64,000 bases of DNA from assembly GCA_029880545.1 (NCBI GenBank), contig JAOUOD010000003.1, positions 205,222 to 269,221 of the forward strand, given 5' to 3'. The position numbers and the translations under genes are program-made. The stretch is from Gammaproteobacteria bacterium. GTDB taxonomy: Bacteria; Pseudomonadota; Gammaproteobacteria; Acidiferrobacterales; SZUA-150. Positions 44,322-53,608 of the stretch are shown in pieces (position 1 is the first letter of the stretch; each line of letters begins with the position of its first letter). A model generated the notes under the pieces. It saw only the letters and a list, made by a program, of their open reading frames with translations, was not told the origin of the DNA and made no database searches.

Positions 44322-44386
44322 AACGTCTTCGTCCCTAGTCCGTGATTTTGTGCTAATTATCTAATTATATAGTGAAACGACACGTC

Positions 44387-44398
44387 ATACCGCGGTAT
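44387..44398. promoter_or_regulatory. 12-bp palindrome between crp and osmC
   Basis: ATACCGCGGTAT is a perfect dyad in the divergent intergenic region (44322-44501). The AT-rich 44352-44371 segment on the minus strand holds a TATAAT-like sequence suited to a crp promoter. The palindrome is a possible operator; it does not match a CRP site. Confidence 0.3.
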
Positions 44399-44501
44399 CG
44401 CCCGTGACGGTTCCTGACCGATTTTTTGTATTGCAGGCGGCGACTTCGCCTTTGAAGTATTCGGTAATATACTCCGCCTCCATTGTTAGTCGGGAGGCGC
44501 C

Positions 44502-44927
44502 ATGAAAGCAAGTATTGAATGGACTGGAGACGCCGGTTTTATGGGAAAAACCGGCAGTGGCCACAGTGTGCAAATGGATGGGCCACCGGATCATGGTGGC
44601 AAGAACCTGGGACCTAGGCCTATGGAAATGCTGTTGCTGGGCCTGGGCGGCTGCGCCGCGTTCGATGTGACGCTAATATTGCGCCGTGGTCGACAGGAGA
44701 TTATGGCTTGTCGCGCTGAAATTGAGGCCGAGCGCGCCGAGGAGGATCCAAAAGTTTTTACCCGTATCCACATGCATTTTGTGATCGAAGGTCGAGACGT
44801 GGACCCGAAACGGGTGGAGCGGGCTATTTCCCTGTCTGCAGAAAAATATTGCTCTGCCTCCATCATGCTGGCCAAAACCGCTACCATCAGCCATGATTTT
44901 GAGATTGTCGAGCTTTCAGGGCGATAA
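44502..44927 (+). CDS. OsmC/YhfA-family protein
   Basis: 141 residues following the OsmC fold pattern: MDGPPDHGGKNLGPRPMEML, LLLGLGGCAAFDVTLILR with the first redox Cys, a central helix region, and a second Cys in EKYCSASIMLAKTA. OsmC members reduce organic hydroperoxides; the YhfA branch has no proven activity. Being beside crp matches the E. coli crp-yhfA neighbourhood. Confidence 0.9.
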   Translation: MKASIEWTGDAGFMGKTGSGHSVQMDGPPDHGGKNLGPRPMEMLLLGLGGCAAFDVTLILRRGRQEIMACRAEIEAERAEEDPKVFTRIHMHFVIEGRDVDPKRVERAISLSAEKYCSASIMLAKTATISHDFEIVELSGR

Positions 44928-45039
44928 TTTCTGATGGGGTCGGGCAGATGGCTGTGGTAAAGTCAGCCCCGCTGGAGACCTTGGCCGAAGGCCGGAATCA
45001 GCGTGGCAGTATGGTTGTATTGAAGCAGGTGAGTGATAG

Positions 45040-45306
45040 ATGAGCGAAAAAACCCAGTTGGAAATAGAAGTGGCAGAGCTGATTATTGAAGCGCTGAACC
45101 TTGAAGACATTACCGTGGATGATATCGAGCCTGAAGCTGCCCTGTTCCGCGAGGGCTTGGGCCTGGATTCGATCGATGCCCTGGAGCTGTCCATGGCAGT
45201 ATCACAAAAATACGGTTTCAAGATTGATTCGGATAATAAGGAAAACGCGGCTATTTTTTCCTCGTTGCGAGCCTTGAGCAAGCATATCGAGGAAAACCGG
45301 CAATAA
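45040..45306 (+). CDS. Acyl carrier protein of pigment locus
   Basis: 88 residues with the phosphopantetheine Ser44 in GLGLDSIDALELSM and typical acidic helices. As the first gene of the dialkylresorcinol/aryl-polyene-type locus it likely carries the growing polyene or starter acyl chain. It is not the housekeeping AcpP, which normally sits in the fab operon. Ten bases separate it from the next gene. Confidence 0.92.
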   Translation: MSEKTQLEIEVAELIIEALNLEDITVDDIEPEAALFREGLGLDSIDALELSMAVSQKYGFKIDSDNKENAAIFSSLRALSKHIEENRQ

Positions 45307-45316
45307 CCGGGAAACC

Positions 45317-45976
45317 ATGCGTGCTGGCGTGCTGGTTATCACCACGATTGCCGGATTGTTGCTGTATCCACTGGCAACCCATTTTTTAATCCTGATTAAC
45401 GCCGAACATTTTGCTTTAATCGGGCTTATGGGGCTGAGTGCGCTGGCCGTGACCTGGCGCTGGTGGAAGCAAAAGAGCATTGCTTTGGGAGGCGTGGAGT
45501 TGTATCTCATCGTTCTGATTGTGGGGACGATCAATCTGTTTACCCTGTCCGCGCAGGCCTTGTCTGTGCCGTTCGTCGTCGTCAATTTCATGCTGGCGAT
45601 TTTTGTGCTGCGCTCTCTGGAGCCGGCCAGGGTGCCGGTATTTGAGCGAATAGTGCGGTTGGCGCATGGCGAGAATCTGCCTGCCCGGGTTTGTCGCCTG
45701 GCCCGGTTGTTCACCCGTATCTGGGGCTGGTATTTCATGTTGGTTGCAGCGGTGTCATTAACGTTGGCGCTGGTGGCGCCATTGGCGTGGTGGTCGTGGT
45801 TTTCCAATATCGGCTATTTTGTTGTCACTCCCCTGGTCGTGGGCGTCATGCATGTTTACCAGGTAACTGTGTTTCGTCGCCACGGTGTAGCCATGACCTG
45901 GCGCGAGCTGTTGCGAGTGGCAAAAACGCCGGTATCTGACCCACGTCACCCCCTGTCAGGATTCAGAAGGGGGTAG
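45317..45976 (+). CDS. COG4648 integral membrane protein (ApeG-like)
   Basis: 219 residues with about six transmembrane helices (for example GVLVITTIAGLLLYPLATHF, VELYLIVLIVGTINLF, GWYFMLVAAVSLTLALV). Members of COG4648 are a regular component of aryl-polyene and xanthomonadin gene clusters, where they are thought to be membrane-bound helpers of synthesis or transfer; no reaction is proven. It lies between an ACP and an acyl-activating enzyme, six bases before the latter. Confidence 0.8.
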   Translation: MRAGVLVITTIAGLLLYPLATHFLILINAEHFALIGLMGLSALAVTWRWWKQKSIALGGVELYLIVLIVGTINLFTLSAQALSVPFVVVNFMLAIFVLRSLEPARVPVFERIVRLAHGENLPARVCRLARLFTRIWGWYFMLVAAVSLTLALVAPLAWWSWFSNIGYFVVTPLVVGVMHVYQVTVFRRHGVAMTWRELLRVAKTPVSDPRHPLSGFRRG

Positions 45977-45981
45977 TTGTC

Positions 45982-47328
45982 ATGAATTCATATTTGTCGG
46001 TGTTTGCACAAGGCGATAGCGCTAGCCCGGTTGCCTGGCGCGATGGCAGCAGGATCAGTCGCGGCGAGATGATCGCTCACGCCAGCGCGCTCGCCAAAAT
46101 GTTGCCGGACAGTGGCTGGATGCTGAATCACTGCGAGGACAGGTACCTGTTTGCCATCGGCTTTTTTGCGGCGATGATGCGAGGCCAGGTGAGCCTGTTC
46201 CCGTCCAGCAAGGCGCCACAGGTGCTGGAACAATTAACGGTTGATTACCCGGGAGTGTATTGCCTCACCGATCAGGATGAGCATCCTGCTTCCATGGAGA
46301 CCGTGTTGATTACCGAGCCGCCGTTGGCGCATCCGAACGGCGACTCGGATATTGCTTTTGCGTCGGATCAGTTGGCCGCCATTGCCTTTACTTCCGGCAG
46401 TACCGGCAAGCCCAAAACCTATCGGCGACACTGGGGCGCGTTCGTACGCGAGGCCGAGGTCGCTGGAAAAGCTCTGGCCCTGGACAGTCAGCGCGGTGGC
46501 CACGTTGTCGCAACGGTGCCATCGCAGCACATGTATGGCTTCATGACCGCTTTTATTATGCCGCTGAAGTGGGGTTACACCCTGGGTGCCGAGCGACCAT
46601 TTTATCCGGAAAATATTCGTAAGGTGCTGGTCAGTCGGCCGACCCCGTCGGTACTGGTGACCACGCCGGTGCAGTTGCGCGCCTGCGTACTGGAAGATAC
46701 CCGGTTACCGGCGACCGAGTTTATCCTGTCTTCGACAGCACCGTTGTCAGCCGATATGGCTGAAAAAGCCGAAACCGCTTTTTCAGCCACCGTGAAAGAG
46801 TTTTACGGCAGCACTGAAACCGGCGCCATTGCCGTCAGGCGCCAGGCGGATGGCCAGGTCTGGACGACATTTGATGATGTATCGGTCAATCCCGCAGATG
46901 ACGGGTTCGAAGTGCATGGGCGATATTTTTACCAATCCCCCATGGTTCTCGGTGATTCTGTCGAATTGCTGGATGACAGGCAATTCCGCCTGTTTGGCCG
47001 TAACGCCGACCTGGTTAAGGTCGCGGGCAAGCGAATTTCTATTGGCGATCTCAATCAGAAACTGCTGTCCGTTGATGGCGTTGAGGACGGCGCATTTTTT
47101 CTGCCTGATATCGGCGCAGACGGCCGCGAGCCGCGCCTGACAGCTTTTGTCGTGGCGCCGGGTCTGGGACGCGAGCAGTTGATGACCGCGCTGCGCGATA
47201 AAATTGACGCGGTATTTCTGCCGCGACCGCTGCATATGGTCAGCAGCCTGCCGCGTAACGATACCGGCAAATTGCCCAGACAGAATCTTGTGCGGTTACA
47301 TGAACAGCAAATCGCAGAGGCGGGGTAA
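45982..47328 (+). CDS. AMP-forming acyl/aryl-activating enzyme
   Basis: 448 residues of the ANL superfamily: ATP-binding loop FTSGSTGKPKTYRR, EFYGSTETGAIAVR (A5-like), LFGRNADLVKVAGKRI and the C-terminal catalytic Lys in PRNDTGKLPRQNL. It probably activates a 4-hydroxybenzoate- or fatty-acid-type starter and loads it on an ACP, as ApeH-like ligases do in aryl-polyene loci. The protein is shorter than typical acyl-CoA ligases. Two bases separate it from the DarA-like gene. Confidence 0.85.
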   Translation: MNSYLSVFAQGDSASPVAWRDGSRISRGEMIAHASALAKMLPDSGWMLNHCEDRYLFAIGFFAAMMRGQVSLFPSSKAPQVLEQLTVDYPGVYCLTDQDEHPASMETVLITEPPLAHPNGDSDIAFASDQLAAIAFTSGSTGKPKTYRRHWGAFVREAEVAGKALALDSQRGGHVVATVPSQHMYGFMTAFIMPLKWGYTLGAERPFYPENIRKVLVSRPTPSVLVTTPVQLRACVLEDTRLPATEFILSSTAPLSADMAEKAETAFSATVKEFYGSTETGAIAVRRQADGQVWTTFDDVSVNPADDGFEVHGRYFYQSPMVLGDSVELLDDRQFRLFGRNADLVKVAGKRISIGDLNQKLLSVDGVEDGAFFLPDIGADGREPRLTAFVVAPGLGREQLMTALRDKIDAVFLPRPLHMVSSLPRNDTGKLPRQNLVRLHEQQIAEAG

Positions 47329-47330
47329 CA

Positions 47331-48287
47331 ATGCCGAGAATCCTGGTACTGCATTATTCCCAGACGGGGCAATTAACCGAGGGTATCCGCCAGATGATGG
47401 CGCCCCTGGAGGCCCGGGATGATGTCGAAGTGGTCTGGCAGGAACTGGTGCCTGAGCAGGCGTCGCCATTCCCTTGGCCGTTGATGACCTTTTTTGACAC
47501 ATTTCCGGAGTGTGTTTACATGGATGCGCCACCGAACCGGCCGGTGGCATTTGATCCGGATAGCCGCTTTGACCTGGTAATCCTGGCCTACCAGGTGTGG
47601 TTCCTGTCGCCATCGTTGCCAATCAGCGCATTTCTGAATTCACCGGAAGCCAGGGTGCTTCGTGATAAGCCGGTCATGACTTTTATCGCCTGCCGTAATA
47701 TGTGGCTGTCGGCACAGCAAAAAATGGCGCGCAAGTTATCGGAACTTGGCGCCCATTTGATTGATAATGTCGTATTGATTGACCGGGGGCCAGCATGGTC
47801 TACCTTTATCACCACACCGGTATGGATGCTGACGGGAAACAAGGGACCCCTGTGGGGTATTTTCCCCAAGGCCGGGGTCTCGGAACGTGAACTTGAGGCC
47901 GCGAAACGTTTCGGTAAAGCTCTCGCTGACGGACTGCCTCTGCTACAATCGGTGCCACCGGTGCCCCTGCTGACAGGATTGGAGGCGGTGAAGGTAAATC
48001 CCCGGTATATTGCCGGAGAGAAAATCGCCCACCGCAGTTTTCAGATCTGGGGGCGTTTGCTGAGGCATTTGGGCAAACCGGGAAGCCGCTTGCGTCGGTC
48101 TGTCCTGGTGATTTATATCCTGTTTTTGATCCTGATGATCTTGACGGTAATGCCCTTAGGTATGATAGTGCGGGCCCTGCTTCGCCCGCTGATGCGAAAA
48201 CGCCTGGATGACCAGGTGCGCAGGCTGGAGCAGCCTTCGGGTTCTTCCGGAGAACGGATGGCGCAGTATGCGTCGGATTTGAAGTAG
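47331..48287 (+). CDS. darA: Dialkylresorcinol condensing enzyme, DarA-like
   Basis: 318 residues. The N-terminal flavodoxin-like half begins ILVLHYSQTGQLTEGIRQMM and contains FDLVILAYQVWFLSPSLPIS. The C-terminal half has a hydrophobic helix (VLVIYILFLILMILTVMPLG) that would anchor it to the membrane. DarA catalyses aromatising cyclisation during dialkylresorcinol synthesis with the ketosynthase DarB, which is encoded next. The call rests on sequence pattern and the DarA-DarB pairing. Confidence 0.8.
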   Translation: MPRILVLHYSQTGQLTEGIRQMMAPLEARDDVEVVWQELVPEQASPFPWPLMTFFDTFPECVYMDAPPNRPVAFDPDSRFDLVILAYQVWFLSPSLPISAFLNSPEARVLRDKPVMTFIACRNMWLSAQQKMARKLSELGAHLIDNVVLIDRGPAWSTFITTPVWMLTGNKGPLWGIFPKAGVSERELEAAKRFGKALADGLPLLQSVPPVPLLTGLEAVKVNPRYIAGEKIAHRSFQIWGRLLRHLGKPGSRLRRSVLVIYILFLILMILTVMPLGMIVRALLRPLMRKRLDDQVRRLEQPSGSSGERMAQYASDLK

Positions 48288-48345
48288 ACTCGGGTGGCGC
48301 GAGACCTGGTCAGCGCAGATTATTTAGCACGTTAAAGGTAGTAGA

Positions 48346-49506
48346 GTGGTAATGCAGCTTCGGGACGTTTACATCACAGATTTGGCCATTTTTCTGCCCA
48401 ATGACCCGGTCGATAACGATTCCATTGAATCTGTTCTTGGCATGGTTGCCGGCAAACCGTCGCGTTCGCGCAAGATCGTGTTGCGTAACAATGGCATCAA
48501 GCGTCGTTTTTATGCCATTGACCCAAATACCCTGAAGTTGACCCATACCAATGCGCAATTGGCTGCCGAGGCCGTGCGCAAACTGATTGACAAGGCCGGC
48601 ATTGAGGCCGCAGATATTGAATGCCTGGCCTGCGGCACATCCAGCAGCGACCAGGTTGTCCCGGGTCATGCCAGCATGGTGCATGGCGAGTTGGCCAACC
48701 CGCCTTGTGAAATCGTATCCACCGCCGGAATCTGCAGCGCCGGGGTGACGTCGCTGAAATACGCCGCCATGGATGTTATGACCGGCCAGGCCAGGAAAAC
48801 AGTGGCCACGGGTTCCGAGCTGGCATCCAAGCATTTACGCGGCACCAGCCTGGAATCAGAAATTGAAGCACGTATTGACGCGCTTGAAAAACGCCCGGAA
48901 ATTGCATTCGAAAAAGATTTTCTGCGCTGGATGTTGTCTGACGGCGCCGGCGCGGCGCTGCTCTCCGATACACCGAATCCCGATCGGTTGTCGCTGAAAA
49001 TTGAATGGATTGATGGCTATTCGTATGCCAACGAATTGCCTGCGTGTATGTACAGTGGCGCTATCAAGCTGGAAGATGGCAGCCTCGAAGGCTGGTGTGT
49101 GCCGGAAAACCAGCGTGATATTGTCGACAAGGGTTACATGCCATTGAAGCAGGATGCGCGCCTGCTGGATGAACACATTATGCCGATTTCCGGCCGGGCA
49201 CTGGCAGGCCTGGTCAAGCGCCACAACCTGGACCTGGATGATGTCACCTGGTACCTGCCGCATTATTCGTCAGAATACTTCCGTTCCAGGCTGCATGATC
49301 AAATGGTGGCCCATGGCGTAGCTATTGAGTACGACCGCTGGTTCACCAACCTGCCTCAAATCGGCAATATCGGGTCCGCCTCCATTTACGCAATCATGGA
49401 AGAGCTGATGTACTCGGGCAAGCTCAACAAGGGCGATACGCTGTTATGCTATATCCCTGAAAGCGGACGCTTCTCGATTTACTATATGCTGTTGACCGTG
49501 GTCTGA
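48346..49506 (+). CDS. darB: KAS III-type ketosynthase, DarB-like
   Basis: 386 residues of the thiolase fold. The nucleophile region reads STAGICSAGVTSLKYAAMD (Cys), with the C-terminal catalytic His in WYLPHYSSEYF and Asn in QIGNIGSASIY. It resembles FabH-like DarB, which condenses two beta-ketoacyl chains to make a dialkylresorcinol with DarA. The alternative is a plain KAS III starting the polyene chain. The start may be GTG 48346 or ATG 48352. Confidence 0.85.
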   Translation: MVMQLRDVYITDLAIFLPNDPVDNDSIESVLGMVAGKPSRSRKIVLRNNGIKRRFYAIDPNTLKLTHTNAQLAAEAVRKLIDKAGIEAADIECLACGTSSSDQVVPGHASMVHGELANPPCEIVSTAGICSAGVTSLKYAAMDVMTGQARKTVATGSELASKHLRGTSLESEIEARIDALEKRPEIAFEKDFLRWMLSDGAGAALLSDTPNPDRLSLKIEWIDGYSYANELPACMYSGAIKLEDGSLEGWCVPENQRDIVDKGYMPLKQDARLLDEHIMPISGRALAGLVKRHNLDLDDVTWYLPHYSSEYFRSRLHDQMVAHGVAIEYDRWFTNLPQIGNIGSASIYAIMEELMYSGKLNKGDTLLCYIPESGRFSIYYMLLTVV

Positions 49507-49527
49507 TCTCATGCGCAATATAGGCGC

Positions 49528-49941
49528 ATGAAGAAGTCGGACGTCCCTCAGAAAGAGAATTCCATGCTGCACGGCCATCGCCGTGCCTGCTATGCCGTCG
49601 ATGATGATGGTCGATATACCATGGTGCCCAGCAAGGGCTGGGATGTGGAAGACATTGTCAATGGCCAGGCTGTTGACGCCATGGAGCACCATATTGAATC
49701 TGTCCGGCAGCAGGCGTTGGCCGGTGAAGTCAGTCCGTTGGCCTACCATATGGCCCGTTGTCATATGGATGTGGGCCTGCTGGCAGCCAACGCCGGGTTC
49801 TGGCGCTGGCAGGTAAAGCGTCACTTGACGCCAGCAGGCTTCAGCAAGCTGGATGATGACAAACTTGCCCGTTATGCCCAGGCGTTGGGTCGTGATGTGG
49901 ATCGCCTGAAAACCATTCCTGAACCGGAACCTGCGAAGTAA
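49528..49941 (+). CDS. Hypothetical protein of the pigment locus
   Basis: 137 residues with no signal peptide or membrane helix. The sequence is compact (SMLHGHRRACYAVDDDGRYT, then VDAMEHHIESVRQQALAGEV and YHMARCHMDVGLLAANAGFW) and helix-rich. I do not recognise a catalytic motif. Five bases separate it from the BtrH-like gene and it follows darB closely, so it is presumably part of the same pathway. Confidence 0.75.
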   Translation: MKKSDVPQKENSMLHGHRRACYAVDDDGRYTMVPSKGWDVEDIVNGQAVDAMEHHIESVRQQALAGEVSPLAYHMARCHMDVGLLAANAGFWRWQVKRHLTPAGFSKLDDDKLARYAQALGRDVDRLKTIPEPEPAK

Positions 49942-49946
49942 TCGAT

Positions 49947-50972
49947 ATGCAAACCAGTACAGCGGCAGTGGCCCCGGAAAATTTCGAGCACCGACATGCA
50001 GCTCATTGCGAGTCCGGAACAGTGGCGACACTGCTTCGTAGTCGCGGGCTGGATCTCAGCGAACCGATGATATTCGGAATTGGTAGCGGACTGTTTTTCT
50101 TTTACATGCCCCTGATCAAAATGGGCGGTATGCCGTTGACAGCCTATCGTGATGCACCGCGAACCATTATCAAGCACATCAGCAAGCGCCTTGGTATCCG
50201 GTTCGAGAGCCACCGTTACAAGTCACCGGCACAGGGCAAGGTGGCGCTGGATGCCTTTCTCGCCAAGGGCATGTCTGTCGGAATCCAGGTCAACGTTTTC
50301 TGGCTACCCTATTTTCCACCGGAAATGCGTTTCCAGTACAACGGTCACAACATGGTGGCATACGGCAGGCAAGGCAACGATTACCTGATCAGTGACCCGG
50401 TCACAGATCATCCCGTGACCTGCGACAATGATTCATTGCAGCGTGCCCGGTTTGCCAAGGGCGCTTTTGCGCCCAAGGGTTTAATCTATTACCCGGTGCA
50501 GGTGCCGACAAATCCGGACATCAAGCCGGCTGTCATTGATGCCATCAACTACACCGCCAAACGTATGCTTGATATCCCGATGCCGTTTTTCGGCGTTCGC
50601 GGCATTCGCTGGCTGGCGAAGCTGATGGAGCGCTGGCCCCGGCGGCATGGCGAGAAGAAGGCCGCTGCCATGGTTGGCAACGTTGTTCGCATGCAGGAGG
50701 AGATTGGCACCGGCGGGGCAGGTTTCCGTTTCATGTACGCGGCCTTTCTGCAGGAAGCGGGTGAACTGCTGAATAATGACAAACTGAAACAGGCGTCGTC
50801 CATGCTTTCGGATGCGGGTGATCGTTGGCGCGAGTTTGCCCTGCAGGGTGCAATGTTATGCCAGGGTCGCAATTCGGGCGCGGATGCTTACCTTGGTCTC
50901 GCCGAGATCATGCGTGATTGCGCTGACCGCGAAGAAAAAGTTTACCAGTTGATGCGTGAAGCAGTGAGCTGA
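49947..50972 (+). CDS. BtrH N-terminal domain protein
   Basis: 341 residues. The first half has the BtrH-like cysteine-acyltransferase/peptidase layout: HCESGTVATLLRSRGLDLSE with a candidate nucleophile Cys, GIGSGLFFFYMP, and a later NGHNMVAYGRQGNDYLISDP containing a His and an Asp for a triad. The second half is helical (DUF4872-like). In butirosin synthesis BtrH transfers an acyl chain from ACP to an acceptor. It may release or transfer the finished acyl chain here. Confidence 0.8.
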   Translation: MQTSTAAVAPENFEHRHAAHCESGTVATLLRSRGLDLSEPMIFGIGSGLFFFYMPLIKMGGMPLTAYRDAPRTIIKHISKRLGIRFESHRYKSPAQGKVALDAFLAKGMSVGIQVNVFWLPYFPPEMRFQYNGHNMVAYGRQGNDYLISDPVTDHPVTCDNDSLQRARFAKGAFAPKGLIYYPVQVPTNPDIKPAVIDAINYTAKRMLDIPMPFFGVRGIRWLAKLMERWPRRHGEKKAAAMVGNVVRMQEEIGTGGAGFRFMYAAFLQEAGELLNNDKLKQASSMLSDAGDRWREFALQGAMLCQGRNSGADAYLGLAEIMRDCADREEKVYQLMREAVS

Positions 50973-50977
50973 TAAAT

Positions 50978-51001
50978 GTGTCCGGCTGATCAGCCGGACA
51001 C
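50978..51001. terminator. 24-bp perfect palindrome between convergent genes
   Basis: GTGTCCGGCTGA is followed directly by its reverse complement TCAGCCGGACAC. The dyad includes the last codons and stop of the minus-strand GGDEF gene and lies six bases after the BtrH-like stop. As RNA it would form a 9-bp stem with a 6-base loop in both directions, but no T-run follows. Possible bidirectional end signal. Confidence 0.55.
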
Positions 51002-52588
51002 CAGCACCACCTGGTTTCTTCCCTGCTGCTTGGCCTTGTAGACGCCCTGGTCGGCACGCTCAAAAGCCTGTTCCGGTTCATCGCCTTTTACAAATTCACT
51101 GACACCGCAAGAAATGGTGATAGGGACGCGCGACCCATGATAGTGAAACTCGGTAAGTTCAATTTTTTTGCGAACAGCGTCGGCCGCGGTATACGCATTG
51201 CTGCCATCGGTGTTGGGCAGCAACACGACAAACTCCTCGCCACCAAAACGGGCAATGAAATCAGAGCTGCGCATGTGTTTTTTCAGTGAGCGCGCAATGA
51301 GCGCCAGTGTCTTGTCTCCGGCCTTGTGACCGTAGCTGTCATTGATCTTCTTGAAGAAATCGATATCAATAACTGCCAGTGACAGCGGCTGGCCATAACG
51401 CGACCAGCGGTCATACTCCTGTTGCATGCGTTCATTATAGGCAAGTCGGTTGGGTAGCTGTGTCAGTGCATCGGTATGCGATCGAGCGCGTTCCTGTTCA
51501 AGTTCCTGCCTCAATTTTCCGGCAATACTGTTGGCCTGGTCGAACTGTTGTTTCATGGAATGCAGTTCTGACAGGAGTTCGGCGTGACTCTTGAGGCCGC
51601 TGGTTCGGAACTGGCCCAGGTGTTCATGAATTATATTGATGCGCGTGCTCACCGACTGCTTGAGTCGATCAAGATCGTCGGCCTGGTCAAGATCATGACG
51701 CATACTCCTGATTTCTGCGGCCATGTTTCGATCAAACTGTTCGGCGCTGTTCTGAAGTTCGGCGCTGAGTTCGCTGGTTCGGCTGATGCCCTTGTCTATT
51801 TCCGCCAGTTCAATGTTCAGTCGGCGCAGGAATTCCCCGATCTCGGCCCTGTCCTTGTCAACAGACTTGCGCAAGTCGGACACCAGCCTGGCAATGGCTT
51901 TGAGTGCAGGTGATAAAGAAGCATCGCTGGCTGCCGACTCGATACGGTTGCGTAAAAGTTCGGCCTGCCTGTTCAGTGAGTCCGGCAGGTCCAGTTGCTC
52001 AAGTAATTGCATGAGCAGCTCTTTTGATGACGTGGTGCCAGTTGTTTCGACAGTGCCGACAGCTGTTGACGTCTCGGTTGGGTCGGCAGTCCTGGATTGG
52101 TCATGACCAAGCAACAGCTCGACAAACTCGTCAACGATTGATGTGGCCTGTTCGGCTGAAGCGCGGCTGCTACGGGCGCGCAACGCAGCGCTTGTGCGAC
52201 TTTTGCCAAATTTGCGGTCATGGATGTCAGCGATGTGAACCAGCAGGCCGCTGACGATACGGTTGCTGTCCGCAGCGGAAGCTGGTTCGGTTTCCATTTT
52301 TCCGGAACCGGCGTTGCGACGCAATTCAATTTCCTTCAGGTTATCGGCAACTCTATCCAGTAACCGATCGATTTCCCCCAGTGACTCGGTGCGCTTGGCC
52401 AGGTTGCGCAATTTCTCAAGATGCTTGTCCAGTGCCGGATGCTGGCCCAGGGCGGCAACCGGCAGGCGCGACAGGCTGTTGCGCAAGGTGCTGGTAAGCT
52501 GTTCAACACGCCTTTCGTTGCTCTCGATTTCATCAAGCGCGGAATAGTATTTTTGTTTCCACTGATCTGGTCTGGATGTGTTCGTCAC
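50990..52588 (-). CDS. GGDEF diguanylate cyclase with N-terminal coiled coils
   Basis: 532 residues. Long helical coiled-coil regions fill about 1-360 without transmembrane helices. The C-terminal GGDEF domain has the active-site RFGGEEFVVLLP, preceded by DIDFFKKINDSYGHKAGD. An RxxD inhibitory site is not evident, so product feedback may be absent. It would make cyclic di-GMP. It sits on the strand opposite to the first part of the pigment locus, between convergent halves, and could control that locus or be an unrelated insertion. Confidence 0.9.
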   Translation of the reverse strand: MTNTSRPDQWKQKYYSALDEIESNERRVEQLTSTLRNSLSRLPVAALGQHPALDKHLEKLRNLAKRTESLGEIDRLLDRVADNLKEIELRRNAGSGKMETEPASAADSNRIVSGLLVHIADIHDRKFGKSRTSAALRARSSRASAEQATSIVDEFVELLLGHDQSRTADPTETSTAVGTVETTGTTSSKELLMQLLEQLDLPDSLNRQAELLRNRIESAASDASLSPALKAIARLVSDLRKSVDKDRAEIGEFLRRLNIELAEIDKGISRTSELSAELQNSAEQFDRNMAAEIRSMRHDLDQADDLDRLKQSVSTRINIIHEHLGQFRTSGLKSHAELLSELHSMKQQFDQANSIAGKLRQELEQERARSHTDALTQLPNRLAYNERMQQEYDRWSRYGQPLSLAVIDIDFFKKINDSYGHKAGDKTLALIARSLKKHMRSSDFIARFGGEEFVVLLPNTDGSNAYTAADAVRKKIELTEFHYHGSRVPITISCGVSEFVKGDEPEQAFERADQGVYKAKQQGRNQVVLVSG

Positions 52589-52657
52589 ACGAGTGCCCCT
52601 GGCGCATGGCTGCTATGTCATCCAGAGTTTTCGGCAACAGGGTGGCCGAGCTTGAGC

Positions 52658-53608
52658 TTATGCCAGTGTATTTGCCAGGGTAATGGCCGAGTTGCCGATG
52701 GGATCGCGGTTGATGTGTACCAGCGTGGTGCCAGCGGCCGCGTTGTTGACGGCGTCAGCAATACCGAACGCTGCAGCCGTGTGATAGCAACCGCTGTATT
52801 GCACGTATGGCCTGACCTGGTAGCCGAGTTTCTCCAGATTGCTGATGGTCTCGGGGGTGATACGGAATCCTGGCAGAATCACCGGGTTATTGTATGGTTC
52901 CGGAATGGCCGGCAGAATGCTTTTCAGCCATTCATCGTTGCTTGCAGGATTGTTACCGGCAACAAATACCGGTGCTGATATGGTGGCGCGCGCGCCGGAC
53001 GACTCCTGGCTCAGGTACAGCCAACCGCAGCCTTCGCCCAACACCTGGTCGTTACGAATCTGTATGCGTCTCAGCTGGTAATCAATATCCAGCGATCGCT
53101 CGTCCAGTCCGCCCGCGAATGCATGGGTATACCCGTCAGAGACGATGTCATCTATCGCCAGTTTCAATGCGTATTCAAATGAAAACTCATCCTGGCTGAT
53201 GGTCAGGTTGCGCGTGCTGAGGCCGAGAATCTTGGCCACATAGAATGCGGCAATGTTGCTCGATGAGTTGATGAAATCAAAGGGTGACGCCATGCCATTG
53301 GCTGGCGGCATGACCTGCTCAAACAGGCCACGACACTTGTCCATTTCGCCAAGGCCGGTACCCACGTATATAGCGGCATTGTTGTCTACCGGCAGCCTCA
53401 CCTGTTGCCGGCACGACATGATTCCAATGACCGCCATTTTTACGAGATGAGACGCCTGTCGCAGCGGGTCGCCAATCAGCTGTTTGACCCTGGCGGTGGC
53501 GTCAGCTTTTTCCGGTAAACCGGTTAACGCTTGCCGTGACGATGGGTCGGTATTCAGTGCCGGGTCTATAGCTGATGCGGCGTGAATATAAACTGTCGAC
53601 TCAGTCAT
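52658..53608 (-). CDS. Chain-length factor, ketosynthase-like with Gln for Cys
   Basis: About 316 residues from ATG 53608. It follows the FabF fold but the nucleophile position reads LTISQDEFSFEYAL: Gln139 stands where a ketosynthase has Cys. Gln at this place is characteristic of chain-length factors that pair with an active KS. The adjacent upstream KS gene overlaps it, matching the KS-CLF pairs of aryl-polyene loci (ApeO-ApeC). It should set chain length without condensing by itself. Confidence 0.85.
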   Translation of the reverse strand: MTESTVYIHAASAIDPALNTDPSSRQALTGLPEKADATARVKQLIGDPLRQASHLVKMAVIGIMSCRQQVRLPVDNNAAIYVGTGLGEMDKCRGLFEQVMPPANGMASPFDFINSSSNIAAFYVAKILGLSTRNLTISQDEFSFEYALKLAIDDIVSDGYTHAFAGGLDERSLDIDYQLRRIQIRNDQVLGEGCGWLYLSQESSGARATISAPVFVAGNNPASNDEWLKSILPAIPEPYNNPVILPGFRITPETISNLEKLGYQVRPYVQYSGCYHTAAAFGIADAVNNAAAGTTLVHINRDPIGNSAITLANTLA

